Of a DNA stretch of 64,000 bases, positions 1 through 11,170 are shown in pieces (position 1 is the stretch's first letter; the number at the start of each line of letters is the position of its first letter). The translations under genes were made by a program, and so were the position numbers. Origin of the DNA: Myrica gale (lineage: Eukaryota > Streptophyta > Magnoliopsida > Fagales > Myricaceae). Location of the stretch: assembly GCA_963930655.1 (NCBI GenBank), contig OZ005613.1, positions 13,462,501 to 13,526,500 on the forward strand, read 5' to 3'. The notes below the pieces were generated by a model that saw only the letters and a list, made by a program, of their open reading frames with translations, was not told where the DNA came from and did not search any database.

Positions 1-1650
1 ATGCATCTGTATTGTTGTGTCTGCGTGATGCTAGATTCACAGATTACAACACAAATATTTTTGGTATAATCGAGTCAAGCCTTCATAATGATCCAAAACA
101 GATTTTTGCCCGTTGGCAAGCAATTTTAAGCATTTTTTTATTTTGATATTGAATACATCAAAGAAAGTCAAAACAGTATACTTGACTTCCTCATCCGTGA
201 TTTTTTGTAGGACTCTCATTCCCATGACACCTAAACTCCACGGAAAAGAACCTGTTAAGTCAATCAATTCAACACCACCCAAACTATCTTTTGGCCATAT
301 TGTTTTCCAACTCAGCCATGTAGTAACCTATGATCCCTTATCAAGTCAACCGGCCAACAATGTTAACCGATTTCAGGTTTTAGGCGACATCCCTCAACCC
401 ACCAGTACAAATAAAGTCCGAACATCATCCGTTCGACCCCAGTCATCCCTGTCTTTAGTTAGTCACATCGGCCAACCACCTTTTGTGTCTGCCCTGGCCT
501 CCTCTAGTAAACCCAATTATTCTGCCTCAGCCGCAACAGTTAACCCGTATGAAGTAATTGAGACTTTGTCTCCGGCTCAGTCTTCGTTAAAACTACAAAA
601 TACGACCCAGTCTCCAGATAATAGATTGCAAAGTAACATTTAGAGAGATGCCTCTGTTTTCATAGTTAAGCCATGTGTCAGCAACATCTTCCATGTTGAG
701 CCTTGTCACAATCATTTGCTTGGCCAGAAGTATCCTAATTCAGGAAGATAAAGAATCACTGGAACACATTCAAGTCAATGATCTGCTCCGGTCATATTTG
801 CCTCCCAAATGACATTTTGTCTCAGATCATCCCAACAAGTCAATCAGTTTCTACAAAGTCATTTTATTACACACTGAATCTGTTAAGATTGAACCTATCT
901 TTGATAAGTTTGATCATTCTTAGAAGAAAATTGTTTTCCACAAATTTTTTATCAGGATTGGGGTTCTCACCCTTCCATGCTCAGAGAACTTCCTAGTCAA
1001 CCAATTCCCTTCAATTATTATGATTATATTGAAACTTGATAAAAAATATTATTCTTCAAGGATGCATCTTACACCCATTCTTGGTTCCTGAACTCGATAA
1101 CAAGTTCAATAGTCATCTTCCCACTTGGTTTCTTTGTCGGTGACAAATGTTCGGCCCTATACCCGACATTTTCCCAACTCCTCTTCTTGATGCTTTTTCT
1201 ATCTTCTCCTCTCGCAGACAGGTCAAAGATCCCCATCACAAATTCTTTCCCATGCTTTGCCTGTTTGTTAGTAAGTATAAAATCCCTTGAATTTTCAAAT
1301 GGGAATACCAAATTAGTCAAGCTATCTGCGCTAGCAGATTTCATGTCAAGTGGTGGGACAAATTTATATTTGATCGCATCATTGCCCAAGTTCAGAAGGA
1401 ATTTCCTCCTCAAAAGGAAATTTCCCAGTTCATGGTCGATAAAGCCAGCCTCCAAATAGCAATGGTCTCCGTCTTTGCCAAGTCACAACTAAAGAAGACA
1501 TGCAGAAGTTCTGGTAGCAGCTCCAGCTCCAAGTCAACCAACTCAGTGGACAAGCCGATGAGCACTTTTCAGCCTCATCTGACTCATTCTCTGCCAACCA
1601 AGTCAAACCAGACTATTTGGATTCCATATACCAAGATAGTCAGGACCCAT
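1..1650 (+). pseudogene. Endogenous pararetrovirus (florendovirus/petuvirus-like) polyprotein relic, 3' part
   Basis: This is a decayed integrated copy of a plant caulimovirid, entered by the window partway through its polyprotein. At about 85-205 the plus strand encodes the end of a reverse transcriptase/RNase H module, seen as an ARWQAIL..FDIEYIK-type ending. A Ser/Pro/Thr-rich linker follows at about 205-640. From about 1070 to 1640 comes the conserved C-terminal region of such polyproteins, with a FGPIPDIFP-like stretch, an IPWI.KW stretch and a KWWDKF motif near 1350. It ends in a serine-rich tract and an acidic tail before a stop near 1650. The reading frame shifts several times and has stops, for example between about 640 and 1070, so it is not functional. 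That this module order belongs to florendovirus/petuvirus-like caulimovirids is recalled family knowledge; the genus is my inference. A Ty3-like retroelement is the alternative but explains the C-terminal motifs less well. Confidence 0.62.
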
Positions 1651-1699
1651 ATGACGTCGATGAAGATTTATGAAGCCATGTAATCATAGAAGCTCCGCC

Positions 1700-2250
1700 G
1701 ACAAGTAAGACAAAGTCAGCCGAAAGTAACCGAACAAGTCATTATTCATGAACAATAAAAGTCAAAATACTATTCATGAACATGAAAAGTAAACAGTGAA
1801 AGCAACCGACCAGTCATTGTTCATCCACAATTAAAGCACGCGTGATTGTATAGTTCTCGCTTGATTCTACAGTCACCCTTATGTCTATAAAAACAGAGGT
1901 TAAATTCATTTATAATCATAATTTCATTTCGGATTTCTGAACTTTCTCTCCCTCTAGTCTTTTTTCCCTAAGTCTAGTAATCATGTCTCCTAGCTTGATG
2001 GTTCTTGTTAGTCAATCTTGTAAGTCACCACAAGTAAACATTTTCTGAAGTAAACTGAAGTTTTCTGTCATATATCTATCTTTAATCTTCTTAAATTATC
2101 TCTAAGCGTGCATACTGCCAGATTAGACGATTTTACGTTTTTGCTCTCATGCATTACTGCCTCCATGGCTGGTCTAGTTATTAATTTATAAATAAATTAT
2201 TTTCTTTTAAGACCAATTGCAAGTTGATACCCTCTACTTGACCTTCAATG
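1700..2250 (+). promoter_or_regulatory. Pararetrovirus intergenic promoter and leader
   Basis: Directly after the polyprotein relic there is an intergenic stretch with repeated AGTCA/TCATTATTCATGAACA-type motifs and a clear TATA box, CTATAAAAA, at 1885-1893. A pyrimidine-rich leader with no long open frame follows. Caulimovirids carry their pregenomic RNA promoter in this position, so the placement supports the relic's identity. No polyprotein start is recognisable downstream. Confidence 0.45.
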
Positions 2251-2459
2251 CCGACCTTTGGGTTTAACGAAGCTTGTACCTTCACAGAGGGTCTTAATTA
2301 AAATTATTATTTTAATCTACTGCTTTGCTATCATTCTCTGCTTCCGCCCACATACCATGACTCGCCTCCACCACTTTCTCTGTAACCACTGCTTCCGCCC
2401 CTTCAAAGTAAGCACCCTGGTCACCGGTATATCTCTTTTGGTATATATATATATATGGT

Positions 2460-2840
2460 TAAATATACTCTGCACCCTTCAACTATGGAGGTTTTGACAC
2501 TTTGCACTATAATCTATTATTTTTATCACATTTCACACACCAACTATTAATTTCAGACACTTTGCACCATCTTTTAAAATTTTCAAATAATTTGGACAAA
2601 AATAATTTTTTGACGTGTGAAATGACAATTTTATACATATTTTTTTGGTAGTGACCATTTTATGAGAGTAAAATTATAATTTTCGAGACCAATGAATAAC
2701 TTTCTGTCCAAATTGGCATAAAAATTTAACAGATGGTACAAAGTGTCTGAAATAAATAGTTGGTAGGTGCAATGTGACAAAAATAATAGATCGAAGTGTA
2801 AAATGTCAAGACTTCCAAAATTATAAGGTGTAAGGAAACA
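2460..2840. mobile_element. MITE with ~105-bp terminal inverted repeats
   Basis: The two ends are inverted copies of each other. On the left is ..TTTTGACACTTTGCACTAT.. and a stretch containing CTATTATTTTTATCACAT; the right end shows the same order on the other strand, including GACAAAAATAATAG. Arms of roughly 105 bp surround about 150 bp of AT-rich loop with no coding capacity. I could not define the target duplication, so the superfamily is open; long arms point to a Mutator-type or fold-back element. Confidence 0.6.
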
Positions 2841-2937
2841 ACCATCTGCCACACATTATAACAACATGTGTCCACCCCAAGCCACGCAAGCACAGAAGCT
2901 CTAAACGGTAGCATAGAATGCAACATGAAAAAAAGTC

Positions 2938-3060
2938 CACATGTCCAGTGACGTGGCTTGTCATCAATAATTATGTGGCTTATGTGCTGACGCGGTTCAC
3001 AGTGGCCATGTATAAGAATTTAATTGGATAATACGTGGCCGGTATGACGCGTGGCAGGTG
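2938..3060 (+). repeat. Dispersed repeat, copy 1 (unoccupied relative of 7538-8170)
   Basis: This stretch, with its TGACGTGGCTTG and TTTAATTGGATAA blocks, reappears in the same orientation at about 7538-7598 continued at 8127-8170. In that second copy a 528-bp element separates the two halves. The family is unknown and non-coding. Confidence 0.5.
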
Positions 3061-3249
3061 CCTCATTAGGCAGTGATTTTTAATTTTTTTTTTCTTATTA
3101 AAAAAAGTAATACCCCTGCCAAGAATGCATTTCCTTACAAGTCATAACATATATATCTCCAAATAAACTTGCCTTGGTAGTCCTATTTTAGCACAAGTGA
3201 GGTAAAATGCTGCATTCTCTCAAAACATAAGGAATGTCTGAACTCTTGA

Positions 3250-3456
3250 TTATCGTGGTGGGTTTGTGTGGTAAAATTTTTGGTATTGGGTTTAGTGTTG
3301 ATATTGGGTTTAGTGAAAAAGTGAAGAGAGAGGTAATATTTTATAGTTTTTGTAATTTTTTATATTTTTTGATGGAAGAGAGAGAGATTATATTGGAGTA
3401 TTTTATTAGGAGAGAGATAAAATTTTAGGTAAAATTTTAGTGACAAACACAGCCGT
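3250..3456. mobile_element. Tourist-like MITE, older copy
   Basis: The stretch begins GTGGGTTTGTGTGGTAAAATT and ends TAAAATTTTAGTGACAAACAC, an imperfect inverted pair. Its interior (GTTTAGTGAAAAAGTGAAGAGA, AGAGAGATTATATT) matches the better preserved MITE at 20121-20315. It has no coding capacity and its ends are more diverged, so a TAA duplication cannot be confirmed here. Confidence 0.5.
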
Positions 3457-3744
3457 AGTGGACTTTGAGACCCAAGCCTTTTTTTTAAATGGGTCCCTTA
3501 ACTTTGCTGCTTTTCATAAGCTTTCTTCGTATTAAAGATAAATCATGGGCTTTACGCTTTTCAATTTTCCATCTAGGTAATCATGGCTCTACTTTTTGGG
3601 TCGGAGATATTTGGTGATAACAAATTTGTACTTTAAAAAAAATATTTCAAAAGTAAATCTTTTTACTACCAAACAACAAAAATTCGAAATTTCCATACAA
3701 ATTCTGCCACATTTTTATACTGATTTCAATACTTTTTTATAAAT

Positions 3745-4025
3745 AAAAAACTTAATTAGTCCATTAGTCTTATAATATTTTAAAATCTCAAACTGGTCCC
3801 TAAGTATTTTTAAAATATAAAATCAGTCCCTGTAATATATGTAAAAATCGAATTAGTACTTGTGATTTCACTTTTGTTTGTCGTTGGTCCTCTCATCAGA
3901 GACTGATTTTATCACTTTCTGAAATTATAAAGACTAATTTTATGTTTTTCTTATTATGATGACTAATTCGATTTTCGCTTATATCACAGAGACTAATTTT
4001 GCATTTATTCCTATTTTTAATCTTA
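3745..4025. mobile_element. AT-rich MITE with inverted repeats
   Basis: The left arm contains ATCAGTCCCTGTAATATATG and AAAATCGAATTAGTACT. The right arm contains the inverse, GACTAATTCGATTTTCGC and CAGAGACTAATTTTGC. The arms are about 50-60 bp and imperfect, around an AT-rich centre. This is a common plant MITE form; the exact ends are uncertain. Confidence 0.45.
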
Positions 4026-5888
4026 AAGTATTCATGTAAAATAATAATGTGCTAATATAACTCTTTTCATCTACTTACTTTTACATTTGGACAACAAACT
4101 CTTAAATGACTATTCGGAACAACACTAAATAATATCAGACGTTCACTTTTTTTACCCTCTAACAAATTTCATCAATTTTTTTTTTTAACAGACTCACAGA
4201 AATTATTTTATAACCAAATATTCTTAAATTTTTTCATGTTCTCACAATTTTCTCCCCGCATACGATTTTCAAGAGAAATTATGGCGCTGATCATTTGCAG
4301 TTTGAAAACTTCAAGATGAAGCAGCAATCTATTAATCGGCCCCTTTTTTTTTTTTTGCTAAATAATCGGCCCCTTTTAATCGTCATTGATTTGGAGCTTC
4401 TCTTTCTTTTCATCTTAACTCGATTCACTATTTTAATTGGTGACATCAAATAGGAATTTCCTTTTCTGAAAATAGATAATTTAGGATAGCATAGATACAA
4501 AATGTACTCCCAAAAACGAAATTAATGTTAATATCAAATTCGAATTTCAAAATTTATTGGAGATAATTTAACAAACAACTGGGGTTACCAACCAACTTAC
4601 CATCCATGTGCGTGCCAACATCTCATACCTAAACTTTCATCACTTATTTTTCATTTTCTCTCTCCCTCTTATCTTGGTTCTTTCTTTTCTTCTCTTTCTC
4701 TAGGCTTCTCTTCCTTTCCTCCTTTATTTCCTCGCGGTTTTACTCTAGGCTTGTTGGGCGTTTGTTCTTGTGCCTTCGGCTATGTTTGGAATGCGGGTGT
4801 GGGCAGGGATCTCGTTCCAGGACTGAGTATTGGTTTTTTTTTTTGTCATATCCGAACTAAAGCCCACGTTTGGCTTGAGCAATCTACTTGTGTCTGTTTC
4901 ATATACGTCAGTTTTCTCCGTTTGTCCCCATTTCAGCTCAATTTAATACGAATGTCGTCAAGATGTCAGGTGAGCCTAGCACGTGGGTTGAACTAACATG
5001 CTTTGGACAATTCAGCCGAAATAGCCCAAATCTCAATGCCTAGGCCGTAAAGAAATGGTGAGATAATCAAAGAAAGGGGGACAGTCTCAGTAGTCATTCT
5101 AACCGGCACTCTCGCGGTGAGGATGATTTATTAAAGGTAAGTGCTTTGAACAGACAGACCCGCAGACCCTCACAAGCGAACAAAGGCGAAGAAAACAGAA
5201 AAGAAAAGTGTTTCGCCGTGTATCTTAAAAAATCAATGGCTTTATGCACCCAGTTATTTTTGTGCGAGACATCTCTTCCGCTAGGAATCCTTGCAACAAA
5301 TAAAAAAAATGAGTTGGAAGATATAGGAGTGCTTCAGGTCTCAAGACAATAGACGGCTAATTGATCGAATGAGTTCAGCAAAAAAAAAGGAATAAAACTT
5401 TTTGAAGCATCCGTACATTACCAATAGTTTTTCGAGTCAAACACTGATAAATACGTCTCAAAAATAAAATTTAAAAACATACATCTTACAAAAAAAAATG
5501 TAAGAAAAGTTACACCCGCACGTCACATACTATATACAAAAAGGACAGCTTCGTATGTTAAAAAAACAAGAAAAGAAAAGAGAGTACAACCACGTATGTG
5601 ATGCTAACGCACATAGAAAACAAACAAACAAAGTGATGTTAACGCCGTTATCTATATGCACAAAATTTTAAGACCAGCTGCCAAAACTTGAACCAGGGCC
5701 TTAGCCCATGCCAAACAACAATTCTAAAAACGTGGGAGGGAAAGACCCGCGATCATACCAAGACAGGCTCTCACTTTCTAATAAGACTCGTACTTCTTTT
5801 TATTGGTTTTTTTCTACTAAATTTATGAAATTACCCTATATTTTCTCCACATGTGCAAAATTTCATTTTCTTGTTCTTTTTATAAGAA
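4026..5888. other. No recognisable gene or element
   Basis: AT-rich intergenic DNA. It contains a pyrimidine-rich stretch at about 4655-4740 and short open frames (for example 4751-4996 and 5146-5352) that have no family resemblance I can see. I find nothing supportable here. Confidence 0.4.
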
Positions 5889-5897
5889 TAAAAATTA

Positions 5898-7222
5898 GGG
5901 AAAATTACACAGAACCCACTAGGTTTTAGGCCCAAATCAAAAACATCACTGAGGTTTTAAAAAAAAATCTAAAAGCCCACTTGGTTTATCAGTTTCGTTT
6001 GAAAACTAACCCGAGCCAATTCAATTAGTGGAGATAACGGAGGTCAATCCACGTACTATAAATGAACGAATCATTACCTGACACGTGATCCATCAAAACC
6101 ACATCAGCTTCAGCTTTCCACGTTGCACCCATGTCCTGCCACGTCAATTAAAAAGGGCCAGCCTTTGGCGCTAAGATTACCAGCTTAGTCGATATGAAAT
6201 CACAAGCCCTAAAAGTCTCACAAATTTTACTATTGACCTTGGACAAAATGATTACATTCCACTGATACAAAGGTAGCTACATTGTACATCACATTAACAT
6301 CAACAAAATAACTTGAAGATTCTACACGACATTAGCTCCTTCAAAGACATCACATGTCACACAACACAACCAATGGTGTCAATGCATCCACCCAGGAAAC
6401 AATGAGCCACCTCTTGCTTTCTTTGTAAGAGTTAAGTTCCTTCTTCAAATTCCTTAATCTTTTCAAAATCTCAGGTAGAATCTCTCTCCCACGTTGGCAA
6501 GTCCCCGCATTCACCCATTGAAAAAATTCACACCGACGCTGCTTCTATAAGAGAAAGCTGAATGAAGTTGTTAAATGACCCCAAACATAATAAAAAAATT
6601 GGGTTAGACATTTCATCGAACACCTTAGACACTTACCTTCCTCCCATACAGGGCACAATTGTAGAACCTCCTACCAGGGTTTAAATCAGTCCACGACATC
6701 CTTAATATTGCCTTCAACCCGCATCAACAAAGCTTTGTGTCCAGATTTCGAGCATCTGTAGTAGCAAATGATGAACTGAAGGAGGACACTGTCGACGAAG
6801 ACCTACACGACAGAATGGGGAGAACGTGGCGGACTGAAAAGCTTGCAGAAAGGCAAAGAACTTTGGAGGATTTCAGATTGAAGAACCAGGGGCTTCCTTG
6901 TTTCTATTTCTATTAGTATAAAGGAGACAAACATATCTAGAAAAAAATAAAGAAAGGAAACTAAACTAACGTGCTTGACGTGGCAGGAGGTGGGGTGCAA
7001 TCTGTTATGATGAAACTGATGTGGTTTTTGCACCCACGTGTCGGGCAACTATATGTTCATTTATATTACGTGGATTGGGCTCCGTTATCTTCATTAACGG
7101 AGTTGGCTCGGGTTAGTTTTCGTACGAAACTAATAAACCAAGTGAGTTTTGAGATTTTTTTTATAACCTAGTGAGTCTTTTGATTTTGGCCTAAAATCTT
7201 GTAAGCTCTGTGTAATTTTTCC
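5898..7222. mobile_element. Non-autonomous Mutator-like element (MULE) carrying a GRF zinc-finger gene
   Basis: A 1325-bp element flanked by a perfect 9-bp direct repeat, TAAAAATTA, at 5889-5897 and 7223-7231. Nine base pairs is the duplication size typical of Mutator-like elements. The ends form long inverted repeats of about 250 bp, starting GG[G/A]AAAATTACACAGA and continuing through TTTTAGGCC.AAATCAAAA and ACTAACCCGAGCCAA. The interior carries a broken minus-strand GRF zinc-finger gene rather than a transposase, so the element would need a transposase supplied from elsewhere. Confidence 0.82.
6350..6830 (-). pseudogene. GRF-type zinc-finger protein, two-exon pseudogene inside MULE
   Basis: On the minus strand the first exon (about 6830 to 6637) encodes a GRF zinc-finger signature with a SWTDLNPGRRFYNCALYG core, then a GTAAG donor. 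After a 92-bp intron an exon at 6544-6350 encodes CEFFQWVNAGTCQRG followed by a Leu/Lys-rich coiled-coil-like tail (PEILKRLRNLKKEL) and a stop. GRF fingers bind nucleic acid in other proteins; the role of this plant family is unknown. A TGA lies in the first exon where the cysteine-rich loop should begin (C-stop-CGLKA), and no clear start codon is visible, so I call it a pseudogene. It has the same architecture as the gene at 12221-13938. Confidence 0.65.
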
Positions 7223-7231
7223 TAAAAATTA

Positions 7232-7537
7232 CTGCCATGTTTTACTAACTAGAAATAACTGCCTGAGTTTGTCCACTTTTAAAAATAATTAGCGCATCTG
7301 TCATGCGTCATAATAATCGTCATTCAATTAAATTATCACGTCACTACACTAGGGCACCTTGATTAGCGTAAGCACATAAATCACATAAGAACTGATAGCA
7401 AGTCACTTCACTAGACACGCAAATTCACGACTATAAAAAAAGAATGGTCAGGCTAGTCGATACGAGTATTTTGAGCTCTCCTGATTGCTGCTCAAGTGAG
7501 CTATTTTGGCCCAAGTTCAAAATATCAAAATTCAAGT
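7232..7537. other. Non-coding stretch between two MULE-type elements
   Basis: AT-rich sequence with no gene, repeat or RNA that I can recognise. It separates the GRF-carrying MULE from the repeat that hosts the next MITE. Confidence 0.4.
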
Positions 7538-7598
7538 GTCCAATGACGTGGCTTGCCATGAGTTCTTACCAGACTTATGTGGCGGTTTAAAAATTTAA

Positions 7599-8126
7599 GG
7601 CTTAATTACCTTACAGGTCATTGTGGTATCCGACTTTTACAAAATAGTCCCTATGGTATGACTTTCAACAAAATGGTCCTTGTGGTATAATTTTTGAGAC
7701 AAATTAGTCCCCTTGGTATGACTTTCAATAAAATAGTCCATGTGGTATAGTTTTGAGATAAATTAGTCCCTCTGTCTAACTGTCGGTAGAGTGTTGTACA
7801 TGACACTCAGCGTCATTCACACGTTGACACGTGTTTTTTAACATTAGTATCCAAATCACGAGTGATATACTTCTTTTAGCTCGTAGAATTGGTCTGAGCC
7901 TCAACCTCAGACTTGATTGGTTCGATCCAAGACGGCTGCTGACGTGTCAACGCGTGAATGGAAAGTGACATATACAACACTCTTTAGTTAAGTGGGTAAC
8001 GACAGTTGGACGAATGAATTAATTTGTCTCAAAACTATACCATAAGGATCATTTTGTTGAAAGTCATACCACAAGGACTATTTTGTAAAAGTCAGATACC
8101 ACAAGAACCTGTAAGGTAATTAAGCC
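7599..8126. mobile_element. Mutator-type MITE with 9-bp target duplication
   Basis: A 528-bp element bounded by a perfect 9-bp direct repeat, AAAATTTAA, at 7590-7598 and 8127-8135. Its ends are inverted: GGCTTAATTACCTTACAGG at the left and the reverse complement at the right. The arms extend about 150 bp through repeated 'AGTCC.TGTGGTATGACTTTCAACAAAAT' type blocks (given here as a pattern). There is no open frame. The flanking sequence resembles the unoccupied copy at 2938-3060, which supports insertion at this point. Confidence 0.78.
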
Positions 8127-8135
8127 AAAATTTAA

Positions 8136-8439
8136 TTAGATAACATGTGGTCGTTACGATACGCAGTAGTGCGCCGTTAGTTTAAGTGACAGAGTTCAAA
8201 TATATACAGTTATTTTTTAGCGAGTGAAAATCTAGACAATAATTTTCAATATTTTCTATATTTTACTGAGAATATTTCATATTTCTTCGCTTAAAAAAAG
8301 CTTTGTTATGTACAACCATTTATTCCGTTTTATATTTTATTAAAAGAAGTCTTATGTCATTGTAGTCTTGAGAAACTTAATGTTTTTTTATTTGTTGTAT
8401 ATAGAAATGACGCATATATATATATGTATACCACATCGG
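8136..8439. other. AT-rich non-coding stretch upstream of the MULE transposase relic
   Basis: Starts with the second half of the dispersed repeat (8127-8170) and continues as AT-rich DNA with a short TA run near 8417-8430. No terminal inverted repeat for the following MULE could be identified here. Confidence 0.4.
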
Positions 8440-11170
8440 ATCTCCAAGTCAATCGCTAGATGTCTTCGCTGAAGGCGAGGTTGATCACATAGGCAACTTT
8501 GACCTAGATTATCTTTCAATGGTTGTTCTTAAGAAATTCGTTTGCAGGAACATGAGGTACATGAATGTTGACAAAATTCGCCTATAAGTTTGTCCATGAT
8601 GAAGCGAAACCATTCACATATTTGACATGCGGTGATGATGTGAGGCAGTTGCTGGATCTTCGAGTGCAAAGAAGGCAAGCGGAGTTGCACTTATCGTGGT
8701 GCATTCAGTTGATATCCCATGTTTTGTGGGGTTAGATGATGATTTAGATGCTGACGATTACGGAGGTGGGGATGATGATTATAGGGTTGATGATAGTGAT
8801 GATGGGGTTGAGGATGGTGATTATGGGGTTAAAGATAGTGATGATGGAGTTAGGGATAATGTTGAGGAACAACCAGCTGCTGGTCATGCATAAGATGAGA
8901 TTTTTCATAATTTTGAAGATGTCGACAATGTTGGTCACGTGGAAGATGCTGTTGCCTCGAGAGATTTCGAAGGCAACCCTGGAGAGGAACAACCAGGGCT
9001 CTTTCCAGACAATAATGATAAGGATGTTGCGAAGAGGGATTGAGATAATTTAATGGCATAGTTTGAAGCTGCTCATTTGGTTGCTAGTGAGCCTGAAGGT
9101 AGTATAAGCGATGGTGATAGGGAAGGTGACGAAGGTAGTCAAAGTAGAACGAGGAATCTAGAGTTCCATGACGCGGACCTATCATTTAGAATAAGGTTGA
9201 AGTGATGCAAGGGGATGAGGTTTATAGACTTAAAGCTTTTCAAGAGTTCCCTTCAAGAGTTTTGCATCCAAAATGGCTTCGCATACAACTATGTTAAATT
9301 TGATCGGTCATGCGTGATAGCCAAATGCAAGGCTTCAAATTGCAATTGGTGTATTCATTGTTCGATTCAGAATGAAGGGGGCAGATTTCAAATCAAGACT
9401 ATGATATCGAGACACTAGTGCGGTACCCATTACATCAATGCCTCTGCGGCTGCAAAGTGAATTTCCATGCAATATTTGGAGAAGATCAGAGACGCTCCCA
9501 ATTTATCCATCACTGCACTAAGGGAAGAGATTTGTAGAGATTGAATGGTGGGTATCTCCAAGTTCAAGGCATATCGTGCGTTGAACTTGGCCTTGGAGGT
9601 GATTAATGGGAGCCATGTAGAGCAGTACAAATTTTGTTATGATTACGCTACTACTATCTCACAATAAAATCCTGGGAGCACAACAATTATTCATAGAGAT
9701 TGTAGATTCTTCAAACGCATGTATGTGCGTCTGAGTGCATGTAGGACTGGGTTTTTGACTGGGTGTAGACCCGTCATATCCGTCGATGCTTGCCACTTAA
9801 AGGGACCATACGGTGGTCAACTCTTATATGTAGTCTTGAAGGATGCGCATGAGGGTATGTTACCTATCTTGTACACTGTTTGTGAGAACGAGCGCACGAC
9901 GTCATGGTTTTGGTTTCTGGACAATGTTGGTACCTTTGATCCTCGTCAATGGGTATTTATCTCTGACTGTCAAAAGGTAATATTATTTGGATTCATAAGT
10001 ACGTTCGGTTTTTCATGTAATCCCTAACCAATTTTTAATATCTAATATTGTCATTTCTTTTTCGGGATTACTTGATGCATTTAAAGTTCTATTGCCACAA
10101 ACGGAGCATTTATATTGTATTAAACATTTGCACGCAAATATGAGTCCCGTGGGTGGAAAGGACAAGCGTACAAGTTGGTGCTACGGAAATATGCAAAAGC
10201 TGTCAATGATGTTGACTTTGAGAAGCACATGAAAGAAATGGAGGCATTGAGCCAGAATGCACATTATTATCTTTCACTAATTCCTTCACAGGCATGGTCC
10301 CTTCAACACCTTTTATTTTAACTCGTATACTGAATAAAGTTACTTTAATGTTTATCTTACTAAAATTCCTCCACTCTTGTAGGCCTAGTCTCGTCGTGCA
10401 TTCTCTACTCATTGTAAGAGTGATATAGTTCTGAATAATATTGCGGAGACCTTCAATGCTTGGATACTTGAAGCTAAAGATAAGCCATTGTTGAGTATGA
10501 TGGAGATTATCCGGCGTATTTTAATAAATCGATTTCGCCAGAAGCGAGATGGGATGACATATGTAACTTTCTACATTTGTCCTCGAATACAAGAAAAATT
10601 GGAGAAGAATAAGGAGCTTGGAAGCCACTTCATTTGTAGATGGGGAAATGGGGTGGAGTTCGAGGTGGACCAGTGAGAACATGCACGTGTGGAAGGTGGC
10701 AATTGAATGACATCCCTTGTGCACATGTCGTTTCTGCAATATACTTCTCCGTTAGAGAGTCCGAGGAGTTCGTGGACAACTGATACTGCATCAATGCTTA
10801 CCTACGCGCGTACCAAACCATAATACATGCGATGCCAGGTCTGTCGTCGCGGCCCCACATAGAAGTAGACCCACCCACCTTATATGATTGCAAGGGCAGG
10901 GTGTCCGAGAATGTCATGGCGAAGGGCTGAGGACGAGCCACCACCTTCAGGATGGGTATCCCGACGTGGTTACATAGCCAAATATGGGAGGTGTGGAGAA
11001 AATGGTCATAATGCGCGGAGATGCAAATTATCATCGAAGCCCGGGGAAAGGAAATATCCCCCAAAACCATACACAAAAAAATGGAAGGGAAGAAGTGTAA
11101 GAAAATTGCATACACATGAGAATACCGTTGTATGTAACAGTTCCATTGTATTCCTTTGCACAGAATGAAA
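8440..11170 (+). pseudogene. MULE (MuDR-type) transposase gene, decayed
   Basis: A transposase of the Mutator superfamily in pieces, in the expected order. At 8440-8700 is a PB1/MuDR-N-like start (GEVDHIGNFDLDYLS). At 8730-8890 is an acidic segment of repeated DDG/DSDDGV units. At 9215-9440 lies the MuDR DNA-binding region (FDRSCVIAKCKASNCNWCIH). At 9719-9975 lies the catalytic MULE domain, with SVDACHLKG (first Asp codon near 9784) and FISDCQK (second Asp near 9964). A probable intron then separates it from GLLDAF..LPQTEHLYCIKHLHAN at 10065-10140. At 10684-10750 is a SWIM finger, CTCGRWQLNDIPCAH. At 10990-11030 is a CCHC knuckle, CGENGHNARRC. Stops and frameshifts (around 8585, 8892, 9418, 9545 and 10676) make it non-functional. 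It may have belonged to the same element as the downstream GRF gene, but I could not find matching ends. Confidence 0.82.

Noticed and set aside
1069..1455. 128-codon minus-strand frame
   Set aside because: The plus strand here carries the conserved pararetrovirus C-terminal motifs; the minus frame is their shadow.
8744..9059. Open frames antisense to or out of frame with the MULE acidic region
   Set aside because: They are shadows of the repeated GATGATGG-type sequence that encodes the acidic segment in the true frame.
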